Source: Ahrensia marina (lineage in GTDB: Bacteria; Pseudomonadota; Alphaproteobacteria; Rhizobiales; Rhizobiaceae). From it: 64,000 nt of DNA. The position numbers were made by a program, and so were the translations under genes. The DNA is taken from NCBI RefSeq assembly GCF_001293565.1, contig NZ_JXMU01000015.1:1-64000 (forward strand), given 5' to 3'. Shown piece by piece: positions 8,655 to 17,407 of the stretch (its first letter is position 1; each line of letters opens with the position of its first letter). The notes below the pieces were generated by a model, which was not told where the DNA came from, did no database searches, and saw only the letters and a list, made by a program, of their open reading frames with translations.

Positions 8655-9800
8655 TTAAAGAATGGCCTCAAGCAGCGCGCGTGTATTTTCTTCAGTCATT
8701 TTCACCGGATTTCCACCGGTGCTCGGATCACGCAAAGCATCAGCAACCAAGCGGTCAATATCAGGATTTTTAACGCCCAAATCAGTAAGCGTTTTAGGAA
8801 TCTGCATCGACGCGTTCAGCTCATCGACATAAGCGCAGAAACCGTCAAACCCGCCATCAATACCCAGATAGGCAGCAGCGGCATCAAAACGCTGCGCAAT
8901 AACTTCCTTGTTGAATTGCAGCACCGCCGGCATACAAACCGCATTGGTTGTACCGTGATGGGTGTGGTGCAAGGCGCCGATCGGGTGGCTCAGTGCGTGA
9001 ATGGCGCCAAGGCCTTTCTGAAAGGCTGTCGCGCCCATCGCCGCAGCGGACATCATATGCGCACGCGCTTCTATGTCTGTGCCATCGGCATAGGCACGCG
9101 GCAGATATTCTTTAACGAGCCGCATGCCTTCAAGTGCCATGCCCTGGCTCATCGGATGATAATGCGGGCTGGAATAGGCTTCCACGCAATGGGCAAAAGC
9201 ATCAAGTCCCGTACCGGCCGTGATAAATTTCGGCATCCCGACTGTGAGTTCCGGATCGCAAATGACCGTAACCGGCAGCATTTTGGGATGGAAAATGATC
9301 TTCTTCTCATTTGTTTCAGAGTTGGTGATAACGCTCGCGCGTCCCACTTCCGAACCGGTACCGGCTGTTGTCGGCACGGCAATAACCGGCGCAATCGCAT
9401 CTGCATCAGCGCGTGTCCACCAGTCGCCAATATCTTCAAAATCCCACAATGGACGCGACTGACCGGCCATGAAAGCAATCACTTTGGCAAGGTCCAAACC
9501 GGAGCCGCCGCCAAATGCGATAACACCGTCAAAACCGCCGTCACGATAAATTTTAACCCCTTCAGCGGCATTTAAATCGGTCGGATTTGGATCAACATCG
9601 GAAAATAGTGCACGACCCAAACCGCCCGCTTCCATAAGATCAAGCGTTTTGGACGTTATATCCATCGATGCCAAGCCCTTGTCGGTGACCAAAAGCGGCT
9701 TGGTGATGCCAGCGGCAATACACACATCAGCGATCTCTGCGATTCGCCCAGCGCCAAATCGAATGGCTGTCGGATATGACCAATTAGCAGTCAAATTCAT
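8655..9800 (-). CDS. Iron-containing alcohol dehydrogenase
   Basis: This is a group III NAD(P)-dependent alcohol dehydrogenase of 381 residues. It shows the dinucleotide motif GGGSGLDLAK (97-106), PTTAGTGSE and four metal ligands D200, H204, H268 and H282, spaced as in FucO-type enzymes. It is the last gene of the TRAP/glutamine-synthetase operon and starts one base after the aldehyde dehydrogenase stop. In this context it would oxidise a primary hydroxyl of the imported or glutamylated substrate to an aldehyde. Exact substrate is unknown. Confidence 0.88.
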   Translation of the reverse strand: MNLTANWSYPTAIRFGAGRIAEIADVCIAAGITKPLLVTDKGLASMDITSKTLDLMEAGGLGRALFSDVDPNPTDLNAAEGVKIYRDGGFDGVIAFGGGSGLDLAKVIAFMAGQSRPLWDFEDIGDWWTRADADAIAPVIAVPTTAGTGSEVGRASVITNSETNEKKIIFHPKMLPVTVICDPELTVGMPKFITAGTGLDAFAHCVEAYSSPHYHPMSQGMALEGMRLVKEYLPRAYADGTDIEARAHMMSAAAMGATAFQKGLGAIHALSHPIGALHHTHHGTTNAVCMPAVLQFNKEVIAQRFDAAAAYLGIDGGFDGFCAYVDELNASMQIPKTLTDLGVKNPDIDRLVADALRDPSTGGNPVKMTEENTRALLEAIL

Positions 9801-9801
9801 A

Positions 9802-11181
9802 TTAGTTAGCTTTCTTCAAATGATAGGATTTTGGTCGGGTCAGATTGTGATAGCCGATGACCGAAAGGCCGCCGCCGCGCCCTGTATCTTTACAGCCTGT
9901 CCAGCAAAGCGCCGGGTCCAGATAATCGCAGCGGTTCATGAAGACTGTGCCGGTTTCAATTCTGCGGCCAATTTTCATGCCGCGGTCAACATCGGCTGTC
10001 CACAATGATGCGGTCAGTCCGTAATCGCTATCGTTCATCAGCGCGATCGCTTCCTCATCATCCTTGACTTTCATGATGCCGACAACCGGACCGAAACTTT
10101 CATCACGCATGACACGCATATCATGATTTACATTGGTCAGGATTTGAGGCGTCAAATACGCACCGCCATCGTCTTCGGCAAACGTCTCGATGTGGGCGAC
10201 CGCACCGGCGTCGACCGCTTCTTTGATTTGAGCGCGGACTTCATCGGCGAAGCGTTTATGTGCCATCGGACCGATTGTCGTTGCCTCATTCAGCGGATTG
10301 CCAAGCTTGTAATTTTTGACAATGGCCACCGCCTTTTCAACGAAGGCATCATACAAAGATTCAACCACATAGATGCGTTCGATACCGCAGCAGCATTGGC
10401 CGGCATTAAACATTGCACCATCGATCAACGTATCAACGGCAGCGTCCAAATCCGCATCTTCCATCACATAGCCGGGGTCTTTGCCGCCAAGCTCCAGTCC
10501 GAGACCGGTAAATGTGCCTGCAGCCGCTTGTTCCATCGCTTTGCCACCGCCGACAGATCCTGTGAAATTGACAAAGCCGAAACTGCGCTCGGCAATCAGC
10601 TCGGACGTGGTTTCATGGTCAAGAAAAACATTCTGGAATACATCTTCAGGAACACCGGCGCTGTGAAAGGCTTTCGCCATACGTTCACCGACCAGCAATG
10701 TTTGCGTGGCATGTTTAAGCATCACGCTGTTTCCGGCAATCAAGGCCGGCGCAACGGTGTTGATCGCTGTCATATAAGGGTAGTTCCAAGGAGCAACGAC
10801 CAGCACAACGCCATGCGGTTCGCGCGCAATCAGCTTTTTAAAAGACGCATCATCGGCAATTTCGATATCTGCCAATGCTTCGTCGGCGATTTTCGCCATA
10901 TAGGTCGCGCGCTCTTCAAAGCCGCCGAACTCGCCGCCATAACGAACCGGACGGCCCATCTGATGCGCAAGTTCCGGCACAATCTCGTCATTCATAGCAC
11001 CGACAGCCGCAACACCGGCCAGCACGAGATCAATACGCTCCTGCAACGGGCGATTGGCCCATTCGGTTTGAGCAGCTTTGGCTTTGGCAACAGCGCTGCG
11101 CGCCTGTTCACTGCTTAGCACCGCCCGTTCAGCAAAAACCGAGCCGTCGATCGGTGAGATACATTTCAACATTTTTGTCAT
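9802..11181 (-). CDS. Aldehyde dehydrogenase (NAD(P)-dependent)
   Basis: This 459-residue ALDH-superfamily enzyme oxidises an aldehyde to the acid. Key residues are N133 in PWNYP, the general base E230 in LELGGKD and the catalytic cysteine, most likely C264, in the unusual triple-cysteine motif GQCCCG. It lies between the glutamine-synthetase-like gene (3-base gap) and the iron alcohol dehydrogenase (1-base gap), so it most likely takes the aldehyde made by that dehydrogenase. It is somewhat shorter than classic ALDHs of about 480-500 residues. Confidence 0.9.
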   Translation of the reverse strand: MTKMLKCISPIDGSVFAERAVLSSEQARSAVAKAKAAQTEWANRPLQERIDLVLAGVAAVGAMNDEIVPELAHQMGRPVRYGGEFGGFEERATYMAKIADEALADIEIADDASFKKLIAREPHGVVLVVAPWNYPYMTAINTVAPALIAGNSVMLKHATQTLLVGERMAKAFHSAGVPEDVFQNVFLDHETTSELIAERSFGFVNFTGSVGGGKAMEQAAAGTFTGLGLELGGKDPGYVMEDADLDAAVDTLIDGAMFNAGQCCCGIERIYVVESLYDAFVEKAVAIVKNYKLGNPLNEATTIGPMAHKRFADEVRAQIKEAVDAGAVAHIETFAEDDGGAYLTPQILTNVNHDMRVMRDESFGPVVGIMKVKDDEEAIALMNDSDYGLTASLWTADVDRGMKIGRRIETGTVFMNRCDYLDPALCWTGCKDTGRGGGLSVIGYHNLTRPKSYHLKKAN

Positions 11182-11184
11182 TGT

Positions 11185-12552
11185 TTACGCTCTTTCAAAT
11201 CCGCGTGCGATTTCATAATCGGTTACAACCCGATCAAATTCTTCCATTTCCCATGTCGCCGCGCGCACATAATGGTCGACCACATCATCGCCCATTGCCT
11301 CACGCAGCATTTTAGAATGACGCAACGTCTCCGATGCATCACGCAGCGATGTCGGCAATGATTTTGCGTTATCATCCTTATAGATATCGCCCTTTGTCGG
11401 CGGCGCCAATTCCAGCTTATCTTCCAGTCCTTTGATACCGGCTGCCATTAATGCGGCAATGGCCAGATAGGGATTGATATCCGAACCACCAATCCGGCAT
11501 TCAATACGCACCCCTATTGTGCCTACACCGCAAAGCCGGAAGCCGGCTGTCCGGTTATCGATCGACCAGATGATTTTGGTCGGCGCGAATGTTCCGGCCG
11601 AAAAGCGCTTATAGGAATTGATATAAGGCGCAAGAAAATAAGTAAGGTCAGGTGCATATTTGATCATGCCGGCAACATAATGGCGCATAGTCTGCGACAT
11701 TGTATGTTCGCCGTCAGCGTCAAAAAACGCAGGCTCGCCATCTTTCGTCCATAGCGACATATGCACATGCGACGAGGAGCCAACACGGTCATGATGCCAC
11801 TTTGGTAAAAAGCTCGCCGCGTGCCCCTGTTGCCAGGCTATTTCCTTGGTCGCATGTTTGGCAATCGTGTGAAACTCGGCGCAATCCATCGCATTTGAAT
11901 AGCGAATATTGAGCTCTTCCTGCCCGGCTTCCGCCTCGCCCTTGGAGTTTTCTACCGGAATACCGGCATTGAATAAATGATTACGCAGCGGGCGCATAAC
12001 GCCTTCTTCGCGCGTGGTCTGCATAATGTGATAATCTTCATTATACCCGCTGATCGGCTCCAGATCGCGGTAACCGCTTTTGCGGATTTCCTCAAAACTT
12101 TTCTCAAACAGAAAAAACTCCAGCTCTGTCGCAGATTTGGCTTCAAAACCAAGTTCGGCAAGACGCGCAACCTGTTTCTTCAAAATGGCACGCGGTGAAT
12201 GGCTGATTTCTTTATGGGTATGGTGATCAAGAACATCGCACAGCACCATGACGGTGCCCTCCAGCCACGGCATTGGCCGGATCGTATCAAGATCGGGCTG
12301 CATGACATAATCGCCATAACCGCTTTCCCAGCTTGTCGACGCATATCCGCTTGGCGTGGCCATTTCCAAATCAGTCGCCAGCAGATAGTTACAGCAATGC
12401 GTTTCTTTATAGGCACTTTCGATAAAGTTTTGCGCGTGAAACCGCTTACCCATCAAACGGCCCTGCATATCAACAAGGCATACAAGAACAGTATCTACTT
12501 CACCCGACGATACTTTTTGTTTCAGCGCATCAAACGACATCGTACCTGTCAT
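11185..12552 (-). CDS. Glutamine-synthetase-family ligase (gamma-glutamyl-amine synthetase type)
   Basis: The 455-residue protein has the GS fold: ATELEFFLFE (metal Glu), GQEELN, the GSSSHVHMSLW motif with catalytic histidine, NSYKRFSAGTFAP and NRTAGFRLCG. It lacks the adenylylation-loop tyrosine context of GlnA and ends with the PuuA-like RIECRIGGSDINPYLA. Such enzymes ligate glutamate to amines rather than ammonia. Its place before ALDH and alcohol dehydrogenase and after a TRAP transporter supports gamma-glutamylation of an amine substrate. The start ATG 12552 has an AGAAGAG stretch upstream; ATG 12540 is an alternative. Confidence 0.85.
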   Translation of the reverse strand: MTGTMSFDALKQKVSSGEVDTVLVCLVDMQGRLMGKRFHAQNFIESAYKETHCCNYLLATDLEMATPSGYASTSWESGYGDYVMQPDLDTIRPMPWLEGTVMVLCDVLDHHTHKEISHSPRAILKKQVARLAELGFEAKSATELEFFLFEKSFEEIRKSGYRDLEPISGYNEDYHIMQTTREEGVMRPLRNHLFNAGIPVENSKGEAEAGQEELNIRYSNAMDCAEFHTIAKHATKEIAWQQGHAASFLPKWHHDRVGSSSHVHMSLWTKDGEPAFFDADGEHTMSQTMRHYVAGMIKYAPDLTYFLAPYINSYKRFSAGTFAPTKIIWSIDNRTAGFRLCGVGTIGVRIECRIGGSDINPYLAIAALMAAGIKGLEDKLELAPPTKGDIYKDDNAKSLPTSLRDASETLRHSKMLREAMGDDVVDHYVRAATWEMEEFDRVVTDYEIARGFERA

Positions 12553-12593
12553 GAAAATTCTCTTCTCTGTAAGTAAACTGTTTTCGCATTAAA

Positions 12594-12616
12594 CCAGCGC
12601 CGAATTTCGGCGCTGG
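12594..12616 (-). terminator. Perfect hairpin between TRAP receptor and GS-like gene
   Basis: An 11-base perfect inverted repeat, CCAGCGCCGAA / TTCGGCGCTGG, separated by one base, lies in the 86-base gap between the receptor stop and the GS-like start. On the coding (minus) strand it is followed by TTTAATGC, a weak U tract. It may act as a partial terminator or a 3' stabiliser so that the receptor message is more abundant than the enzyme message. Confidence 0.6.
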
Positions 12617-12638
12617 TCTTGTTCACGTAATCGCCGGA

Positions 12639-13673
12639 TTAGCCGTAGCGGTACGGACGTCCTGCTTTTCTCATGTCCGCATTATATTTACGGAAAATCT
12701 CGACGACTTTCGCTTTTGTCGGCGATTCAGATGCAATCTCATCCCAGAATTTTACAGCCGCTTCTTCAACGGTTTCCCATTCTGCGTCAGGGATTGTTGT
12801 CAGCTTGAGCTTGTCACCATTGACGCGAAGATTGGCTTCTCCGCCCCAATACCACCATTGGCGGTAGTAGTGGCTCTGCTCCATGCAGACTGTGAGCATT
12901 TGCTTGAGATTGTCCGGCAGTTCATTCCAGCGGTCCATATTGGCAAAGAAGTGGCCAATCCATGCGCCTGAAATATTGTTTGTCAGGAAGTAATTGGTCA
13001 CATCAGCCCAACCGACTGTGTAGTCTTCGGTAATACCGGACCATGCGATACCATCCAGCTCACCGGTTTGAACCGCAGTTTCAATATCTTCCCAAGGAAG
13101 TGTTACAGGCACCACACCAAACTGACTGAGGAAACGGCCCGCTGTCGGGAATGTGAAGATGCGCTTGCCTTTAAGGTCCGCCAATGAATTGATTGGCTCC
13201 TTGGTTGCAAAGTGACATGGATCCCATGCGCCTGCCGAAATGTGCTTCACACCAACCGCAGCATATTCCTCATCCCAGATTTCTTTCAAACCGTACTGGT
13301 TAAACAGCACTGGAACATCCAGCGAATAACGGCTTCCGAACGGGAAGTAACCGCCAAAAACAGTCACTTCTGTCGGCGAAGCCATTGAGTCATCGTCCGA
13401 TTGAACTGCGTCGATTGTGCCGCGTTGCAAGGCTTGAAAAAGCTCGCCTGTCGGCACTAACTGGTCTGCGTAGAACAGCTCGATTTCCATCTGGTCACCG
13501 GCGATCTGGTTAAATGTGTCGATCGCAGGCTTGATAACATGCTCGCCCAATGCGCTACCGGCATATGTCTGCATGCGCCATTTAATTTTTGACTGTGCAA
13601 TCGCAGGCGTTGCCAGCGCGGCAGCCGGTGCAGCAAGTGCCGCACCTTTGATAAATGTACGTCTAGTCGTCAT
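12639..13673 (-). CDS. TRAP transporter solute-binding protein (DctP family)
   Basis: This is the periplasmic receptor of a TRAP transporter, 344 residues from ATG 13673. That start has AGGAGAG upstream and yields a Tat-type signal with TRRTFIKG followed by a hydrophobic Ala-rich core ending at AIAQS; an in-frame extension to 13766 has no such logic. The conserved arginine of the family, which usually contacts a ligand carboxylate, is R171 in GKRIFTFP. The Trp-rich C-terminal part resembles the mannitol/chloroaromatic or keto-acid (TakP-like) branch. Ligand is not predictable; the operon suggests an amino alcohol, amine or related acid. Confidence 0.88.
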   Translation of the reverse strand: MTTRRTFIKGAALAAPAAALATPAIAQSKIKWRMQTYAGSALGEHVIKPAIDTFNQIAGDQMEIELFYADQLVPTGELFQALQRGTIDAVQSDDDSMASPTEVTVFGGYFPFGSRYSLDVPVLFNQYGLKEIWDEEYAAVGVKHISAGAWDPCHFATKEPINSLADLKGKRIFTFPTAGRFLSQFGVVPVTLPWEDIETAVQTGELDGIAWSGITEDYTVGWADVTNYFLTNNISGAWIGHFFANMDRWNELPDNLKQMLTVCMEQSHYYRQWWYWGGEANLRVNGDKLKLTTIPDAEWETVEEAAVKFWDEIASESPTKAKVVEIFRKYNADMRKAGRPYRYG

Positions 13674-13735
13674 GGTACTCTCCTCGTTTTCAGCTCTATT
13701 TAAAAAACAGTTGCCGCCTCTTTGCGAGGTTCTTG

Positions 13736-15058
13736 TTAATTCCCGTATACGTAGTTTGGCAGCCACATCGCGATTTGCGGAAACAGCATGACCATGATCA
13801 GTGCAAACACCATCACCAGCACAAACGGCGTGATCGATGCGTAAATATCTTTAAGTGTAATCTCCGGCGGCGCCATTGCCCGCATCAAGAACAGATTATA
13901 GCCGAATGGCGGTGTCATATAAGCAATCTGGGTCGTGATCGTATAAAGTACGCCATACCAGATAAGGTCAAATCCGAGCGCATCGACCAGCGGCACATAA
14001 AGTGGCGCAACGATAACCAGCATCGCAGTGTCATCCAGAAATGTTCCCATAATCAGGAATGAAAGCTGCATCAGGATTAGGATCATCCACGGGTTGAGAC
14101 CCAATTGCTCTGTGAACAGGCCATCAATGGCATTAACCGCGCCCAACCCGTCAAAGACCGCGCCAAAACCTAGAGCTGCAAGAATGATCCACATAAACAT
14201 ACAGGATATGGCGAGTGTCTGGCGGACAGAAACTTCAAACACTTCGCGGGTCATACGCCCTTTAAGAACAGCGGCCAGAAACGCTGTTGTCGCGCCGACC
14301 GCAGAGCTTTCGACCAGCGAGGTCCAGCCATTGACAAACGGCACCATCATCGCCGCAAAAATAAACAATGGAAGCAGTCCCGCACGCAGCAATTTGAGCT
14401 TTTCCTTGCGCGTAACGTCACGGTCCGCCTCCGGCAATGCCGGTCCAAGCTCAGGCTGAATGCGGCAACGAATGTATATGTAAATCATAAACATGGCGGC
14501 CATCATCAGGCCGGGCAAAATACCCGCAAGCCAAAGCTGGCCGACCGGCTGTCGCGCGATCATCGCATAAAGCACAAGCACAACGGACGGCGGCACCAGA
14601 ATACCCAAGGATGAACCGGCTTGAATAACACCGGTCACCATGCGCTTGTCATATCCACGTTTTAATAGTTCCGGCAGCGCAATCGTTGCACCAATAGCCA
14701 TGCCGGCGACTGAAAGGCCGTTCATCGCGGAAATCAAAACCATAAGCCCGATTGTGCCGATCGCCAGACCGCCGCGCACCGGCCCCATCCAGACGTGGAA
14801 CATTTTATAAAGATCATCGGCAATTTTGGATTCCGACAGCACGTAGCCCATGAAAATAAACATCGGCAATGTCAGCAGCGGATACCATTTCATCAGCTTC
14901 ATGGCTGACGAAAACGGAATATCGGACCCGCCGACACCCCAAAGTGCAATGGCTGCAATAGCGCCCACAGCACCGATTGCCCCAAAAACACGCTGGCCGG
15001 TAAACAGCATTAGCATCATGGATGAAAACATGAAAATGGCGATCATCTCTTGTGACAT
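13736..15058 (-). CDS. TRAP transporter large permease (DctM family)
   Basis: This is the 440-residue ion-coupled transport subunit with about 12 hydrophobic helices. Typical features include MLMLFTGQRVFGAIG at the N-terminus, the loop GYVLSESKIADDLY, the SSLGILVPPSVVLVLYAM stretch and a C-terminal region TPPFGYNLFLMR. It follows the small permease with a one-base overlap and precedes the receptor gene, the common QMP order. It works in the inner membrane with DctQ and the receptor. Confidence 0.92.
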   Translation of the reverse strand: MSQEMIAIFMFSSMMLMLFTGQRVFGAIGAVGAIAAIALWGVGGSDIPFSSAMKLMKWYPLLTLPMFIFMGYVLSESKIADDLYKMFHVWMGPVRGGLAIGTIGLMVLISAMNGLSVAGMAIGATIALPELLKRGYDKRMVTGVIQAGSSLGILVPPSVVLVLYAMIARQPVGQLWLAGILPGLMMAAMFMIYIYIRCRIQPELGPALPEADRDVTRKEKLKLLRAGLLPLFIFAAMMVPFVNGWTSLVESSAVGATTAFLAAVLKGRMTREVFEVSVRQTLAISCMFMWIILAALGFGAVFDGLGAVNAIDGLFTEQLGLNPWMILILMQLSFLIMGTFLDDTAMLVIVAPLYVPLVDALGFDLIWYGVLYTITTQIAYMTPPFGYNLFLMRAMAPPEITLKDIYASITPFVLVMVFALIMVMLFPQIAMWLPNYVYGN

Positions 15059-15624
15059 TAAACAGTGCCGCCTTTAATTCTGATGAGGTCTTTCAAAAGT
15101 TCGGAGATCGCTTGCAGTAGCATCAAGAAAAAACCAAAAACCATGACAATTTTGATTGGCCAGATTACGGGACGCCAAGCGGTCGCGCTGTGTTCCAAGC
15201 GGCCAATTTCTTCTGTTCCAGTCAACAGCCCCCAGTAAAAACGGAAAGGCTCGTTCTGGTAATGACCAAGGGAGTAAGCCGTCGAACTCAACGCACCGTA
15301 GAGCAATACACCAAGATAGAAAATCAGCATCAAAACGGTGATGGCATCAACTTGCGCTTTGCGGTGATCGCTCCATTCGGCGTAGAACAAATCCATGCGC
15401 ACATTCGCACCAAGTTGGATCGAATATGGCCCGCCCATGATGTAATAGGTCACCATGGCAAATTGCGCCATTTCCAAGGTCCATAAAGATGGATTGAAAA
15501 ATGTTTTTGAAATGGATGACCAGAGCAAAATGCCGCCCATGACAAAAATGCCGTACATCATAATGCGGCCGATGCGAAAATTCACGGCATCAACAGTTCG
15601 GATATAGGATCGGGCAAAACTCAT
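15058..15624 (-). CDS. TRAP transporter small permease (DctQ family)
   Basis: The 188-residue membrane protein has four hydrophobic segments, with FFNPSLWTLEMAQFAMVTYYIMGG at the second helix, a pattern usual for DctQ. It overlaps the amidohydrolase by four bases and the large permease by one base, so the three are almost surely cotranscribed. The larger-than-usual loop around residues 115-150 (FRFYWGLLTGTEEIGRLEHS) is seen in the TRAP branch with mannitol/chloroaromatic-type receptors. Confidence 0.88.
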   Translation of the reverse strand: MSFARSYIRTVDAVNFRIGRIMMYGIFVMGGILLWSSISKTFFNPSLWTLEMAQFAMVTYYIMGGPYSIQLGANVRMDLFYAEWSDHRKAQVDAITVLMLIFYLGVLLYGALSSTAYSLGHYQNEPFRFYWGLLTGTEEIGRLEHSATAWRPVIWPIKIVMVFGFFLMLLQAISELLKDLIRIKGGTV

Positions 15625-16424
15625 GGCGACACCTGCTTGAGCTGTTCGCCTTGCCCGACTTGCGACAAGGCATCATTCAGCAGCACCGCAAGCATGCTGG
15701 CAACCGCTTCGCAATCCTCCTCGGTGGCGATCAAATCGTTTCTGATCTCGATCATGACGTTGAGAATACTGCGGCTTATTCCATGCTCGATGAGTGTGTG
15801 CATGACACCGTCCTGCGCACCATAAGGCTCGTTACGCTCAACTTTCATCACAGTATGGTTGAGTGCCTGCGCCAGCATGGCATCTGCCAAGCGTGAATCC
15901 TTATCATGCAGAATACCGATTTCGACCGCCCTCACCTGACCTTTGTAAACCGGCGTAAAACTGTGGATCGTTACCAGCGCAATCTGTTTATCGTGCTTGT
16001 CGAGTTCTGATTTTAAAGCCGCCTCAAAAGGCCGGTAGAACTGCTCTACCCGGAGTTTGATATCACCGGCGCTCAAATCAGCGTTGCCCGGGATGTCAAA
16101 AATTTCGCTGCGTGACGGCACAGCGTCAACAGCTTCCGGTGGACGGTTGCAATCATAAAGAAGGCGTGAAGCACCGCCCAATACGGCGGGCGCCTGCAAT
16201 TTTTCACTGAGCTTGTGTGTGACCGATGCGGCACCCGGATCCCATGCAATATGGCTCTGGCGCAAATCCTCAGGCAGTCCGAGATTGTTATACGCGGCAG
16301 GCATATAATTCGACGCGTGCTCGCACACCAATAAGAATGCAGACTGATGACCGCTTCTTAAAATCTCGACCTGCGATGAACTTTGCATCTGCCGCAAGTA
16401 AATCTCTCCCACCTTAAATCCCAT
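15621..16424 (-). CDS. N-formylglutamate amidohydrolase-family enzyme
   Basis: The 267-residue protein belongs to the zinc amidohydrolase family that includes HutG. Likely metal and substrate motifs are CEHASNY, HIAWDPGA, LLYDCNRPP and TIHSFTP. It is the first gene of the TRAP/GS-like/ALDH/ADH operon and divergent from an RpiR regulator. No histidine-utilisation genes are nearby, so a role in removing the glutamyl (or another acyl) group from the pathway product is more likely than histidine degradation; this is inference. An internal Met at residue 13 is an alternative start. Confidence 0.82.
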   Translation of the reverse strand: MGFKVGEIYLRQMQSSSQVEILRSGHQSAFLLVCEHASNYMPAAYNNLGLPEDLRQSHIAWDPGAASVTHKLSEKLQAPAVLGGASRLLYDCNRPPEAVDAVPSRSEIFDIPGNADLSAGDIKLRVEQFYRPFEAALKSELDKHDKQIALVTIHSFTPVYKGQVRAVEIGILHDKDSRLADAMLAQALNHTVMKVERNEPYGAQDGVMHTLIEHGISRSILNVMIEIRNDLIATEEDCEAVASMLAVLLNDALSQVGQGEQLKQVSP

Positions 16425-16531
16425 TTTGTAAAATCCTCTTCAATTGAGTTTCACTTGTCAAGATTTATTCTATTTTCTTTTTTACGCGGATACTTTAAAT
16501 CTGTTTTTCAACGAGGGGGTGAAGTTATCCG
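16425..16531. promoter_or_regulatory. Divergent promoter region, TRAP operon / rpiR
   Basis: This 107-base AT-rich gap separates two divergent start codons and must carry both promoters. The RpiR-family gene has a strong ribosome binding site (GAGGGGGTG). I see no clear inverted repeat that I would call the operator, although RpiR regulators usually bind next to their own gene. Confidence 0.5.
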
Positions 16532-17392
16532 ATGAAATCAATTGCCGAGCGCCTGCAGGAAAAGACGGATCAACTCACCCGTGCCGAGCGACAGCTTGCA
16601 CAAACAATCATGCAGAATTATCCGGCGTCTGGATTGGGCACCATTACGACTTTGGCAAATACCGCTGAAGTATCAACGCCCACAGTTGCAAGACTCGTGC
16701 AAAAGATTGGTTTTTCAGGCTTTCCCGACTTTCAGGCGCATTTACATAAAGAACTGAATGAAAAAATATCCGGCCCAATAGCTAAGCGCGAAGGCTGGGC
16801 GAACAATGCGCCGAACGAGCATATTATTAACCGTTTTACGGACGCCGTTATTGACAATATCAGGCATTCGCTTGCCGACATTGATACCGAGCTTTTTGAC
16901 GAAGCCTGCAAAAAACTAAGCGATCTAGATCGGCGCATTTTTGTTGTGGGCGGACGGATTACCCGCACCTTGGCGGATTATTTTTTCCTGCACATGCAGG
17001 TTATCCGCAATAATGTCACGCATATCAGCTCCAGTTCAAATGCCTGGCCGCATTATCTGATTGATGTTTCCGAAGGCGATATTGTCGTTATCTTCGACAT
17101 CAGGCGTTATGAAAACAGCACGCTTAAACTGGCTGAAATGGTGCGTGAAAAAGGCGCCGAGATAATACTTTTCACAGACCAGTGGAATTCACCCATCAGT
17201 AATTATGCCAGCCACAGTTTCAGCAGCCGGATAGCTGTTCCATCGGCGTGGGATTCAAACGTAACCTGTATGCTTCTGGCTGAAATTGTCATTGCCGAAG
17301 TGCAAGAACATCACTGGGAAACCACCAAAGAACGCATGCAGGATCTCGAAAACATGTTCGACCGCACACGTTTTTTCAGAAAATTTTCGTAA
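16532..17392 (+). CDS. MurR/RpiR-family transcriptional regulator
   Basis: The 286-residue protein has an N-terminal RpiR helix-turn-helix (about residues 30-65, with AEVSTPTVARLVQKIGFSGF) and a SIS domain (about 110-245, with VVGGRITRTLADYFFLHM and SEGDIVVIFDIRRYENS). It is divergent from the amidohydrolase/TRAP operon and probably controls it in response to a pathway metabolite. SIS domains of this family often bind phosphosugars, but here the context does not suggest a sugar phosphate. Confidence 0.9.
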   Translation: MKSIAERLQEKTDQLTRAERQLAQTIMQNYPASGLGTITTLANTAEVSTPTVARLVQKIGFSGFPDFQAHLHKELNEKISGPIAKREGWANNAPNEHIINRFTDAVIDNIRHSLADIDTELFDEACKKLSDLDRRIFVVGGRITRTLADYFFLHMQVIRNNVTHISSSSNAWPHYLIDVSEGDIVVIFDIRRYENSTLKLAEMVREKGAEIILFTDQWNSPISNYASHSFSSRIAVPSAWDSNVTCMLLAEIVIAEVQEHHWETTKERMQDLENMFDRTRFFRKFS

Positions 17393-17407
17393 GGGCCGCA
17401 ACGAAGA

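Noticed and set aside
8355-9575. Open frame of about 400 codons on the plus strand
   Set aside because: It is antisense to thiD, the TPP riboswitch and the iron alcohol dehydrogenase, all of which have clear motifs.
10123-11118. Open frame of 331 codons on the plus strand
   Set aside because: It is antisense to the aldehyde dehydrogenase gene, whose catalytic motifs are unmistakable.
15621-16424. HutG of a histidine utilisation pathway
   Set aside because: No hutH, hutU, hutI or hutF genes are nearby, and the gene is locked in an operon with a TRAP transporter and a GS-like ligase.
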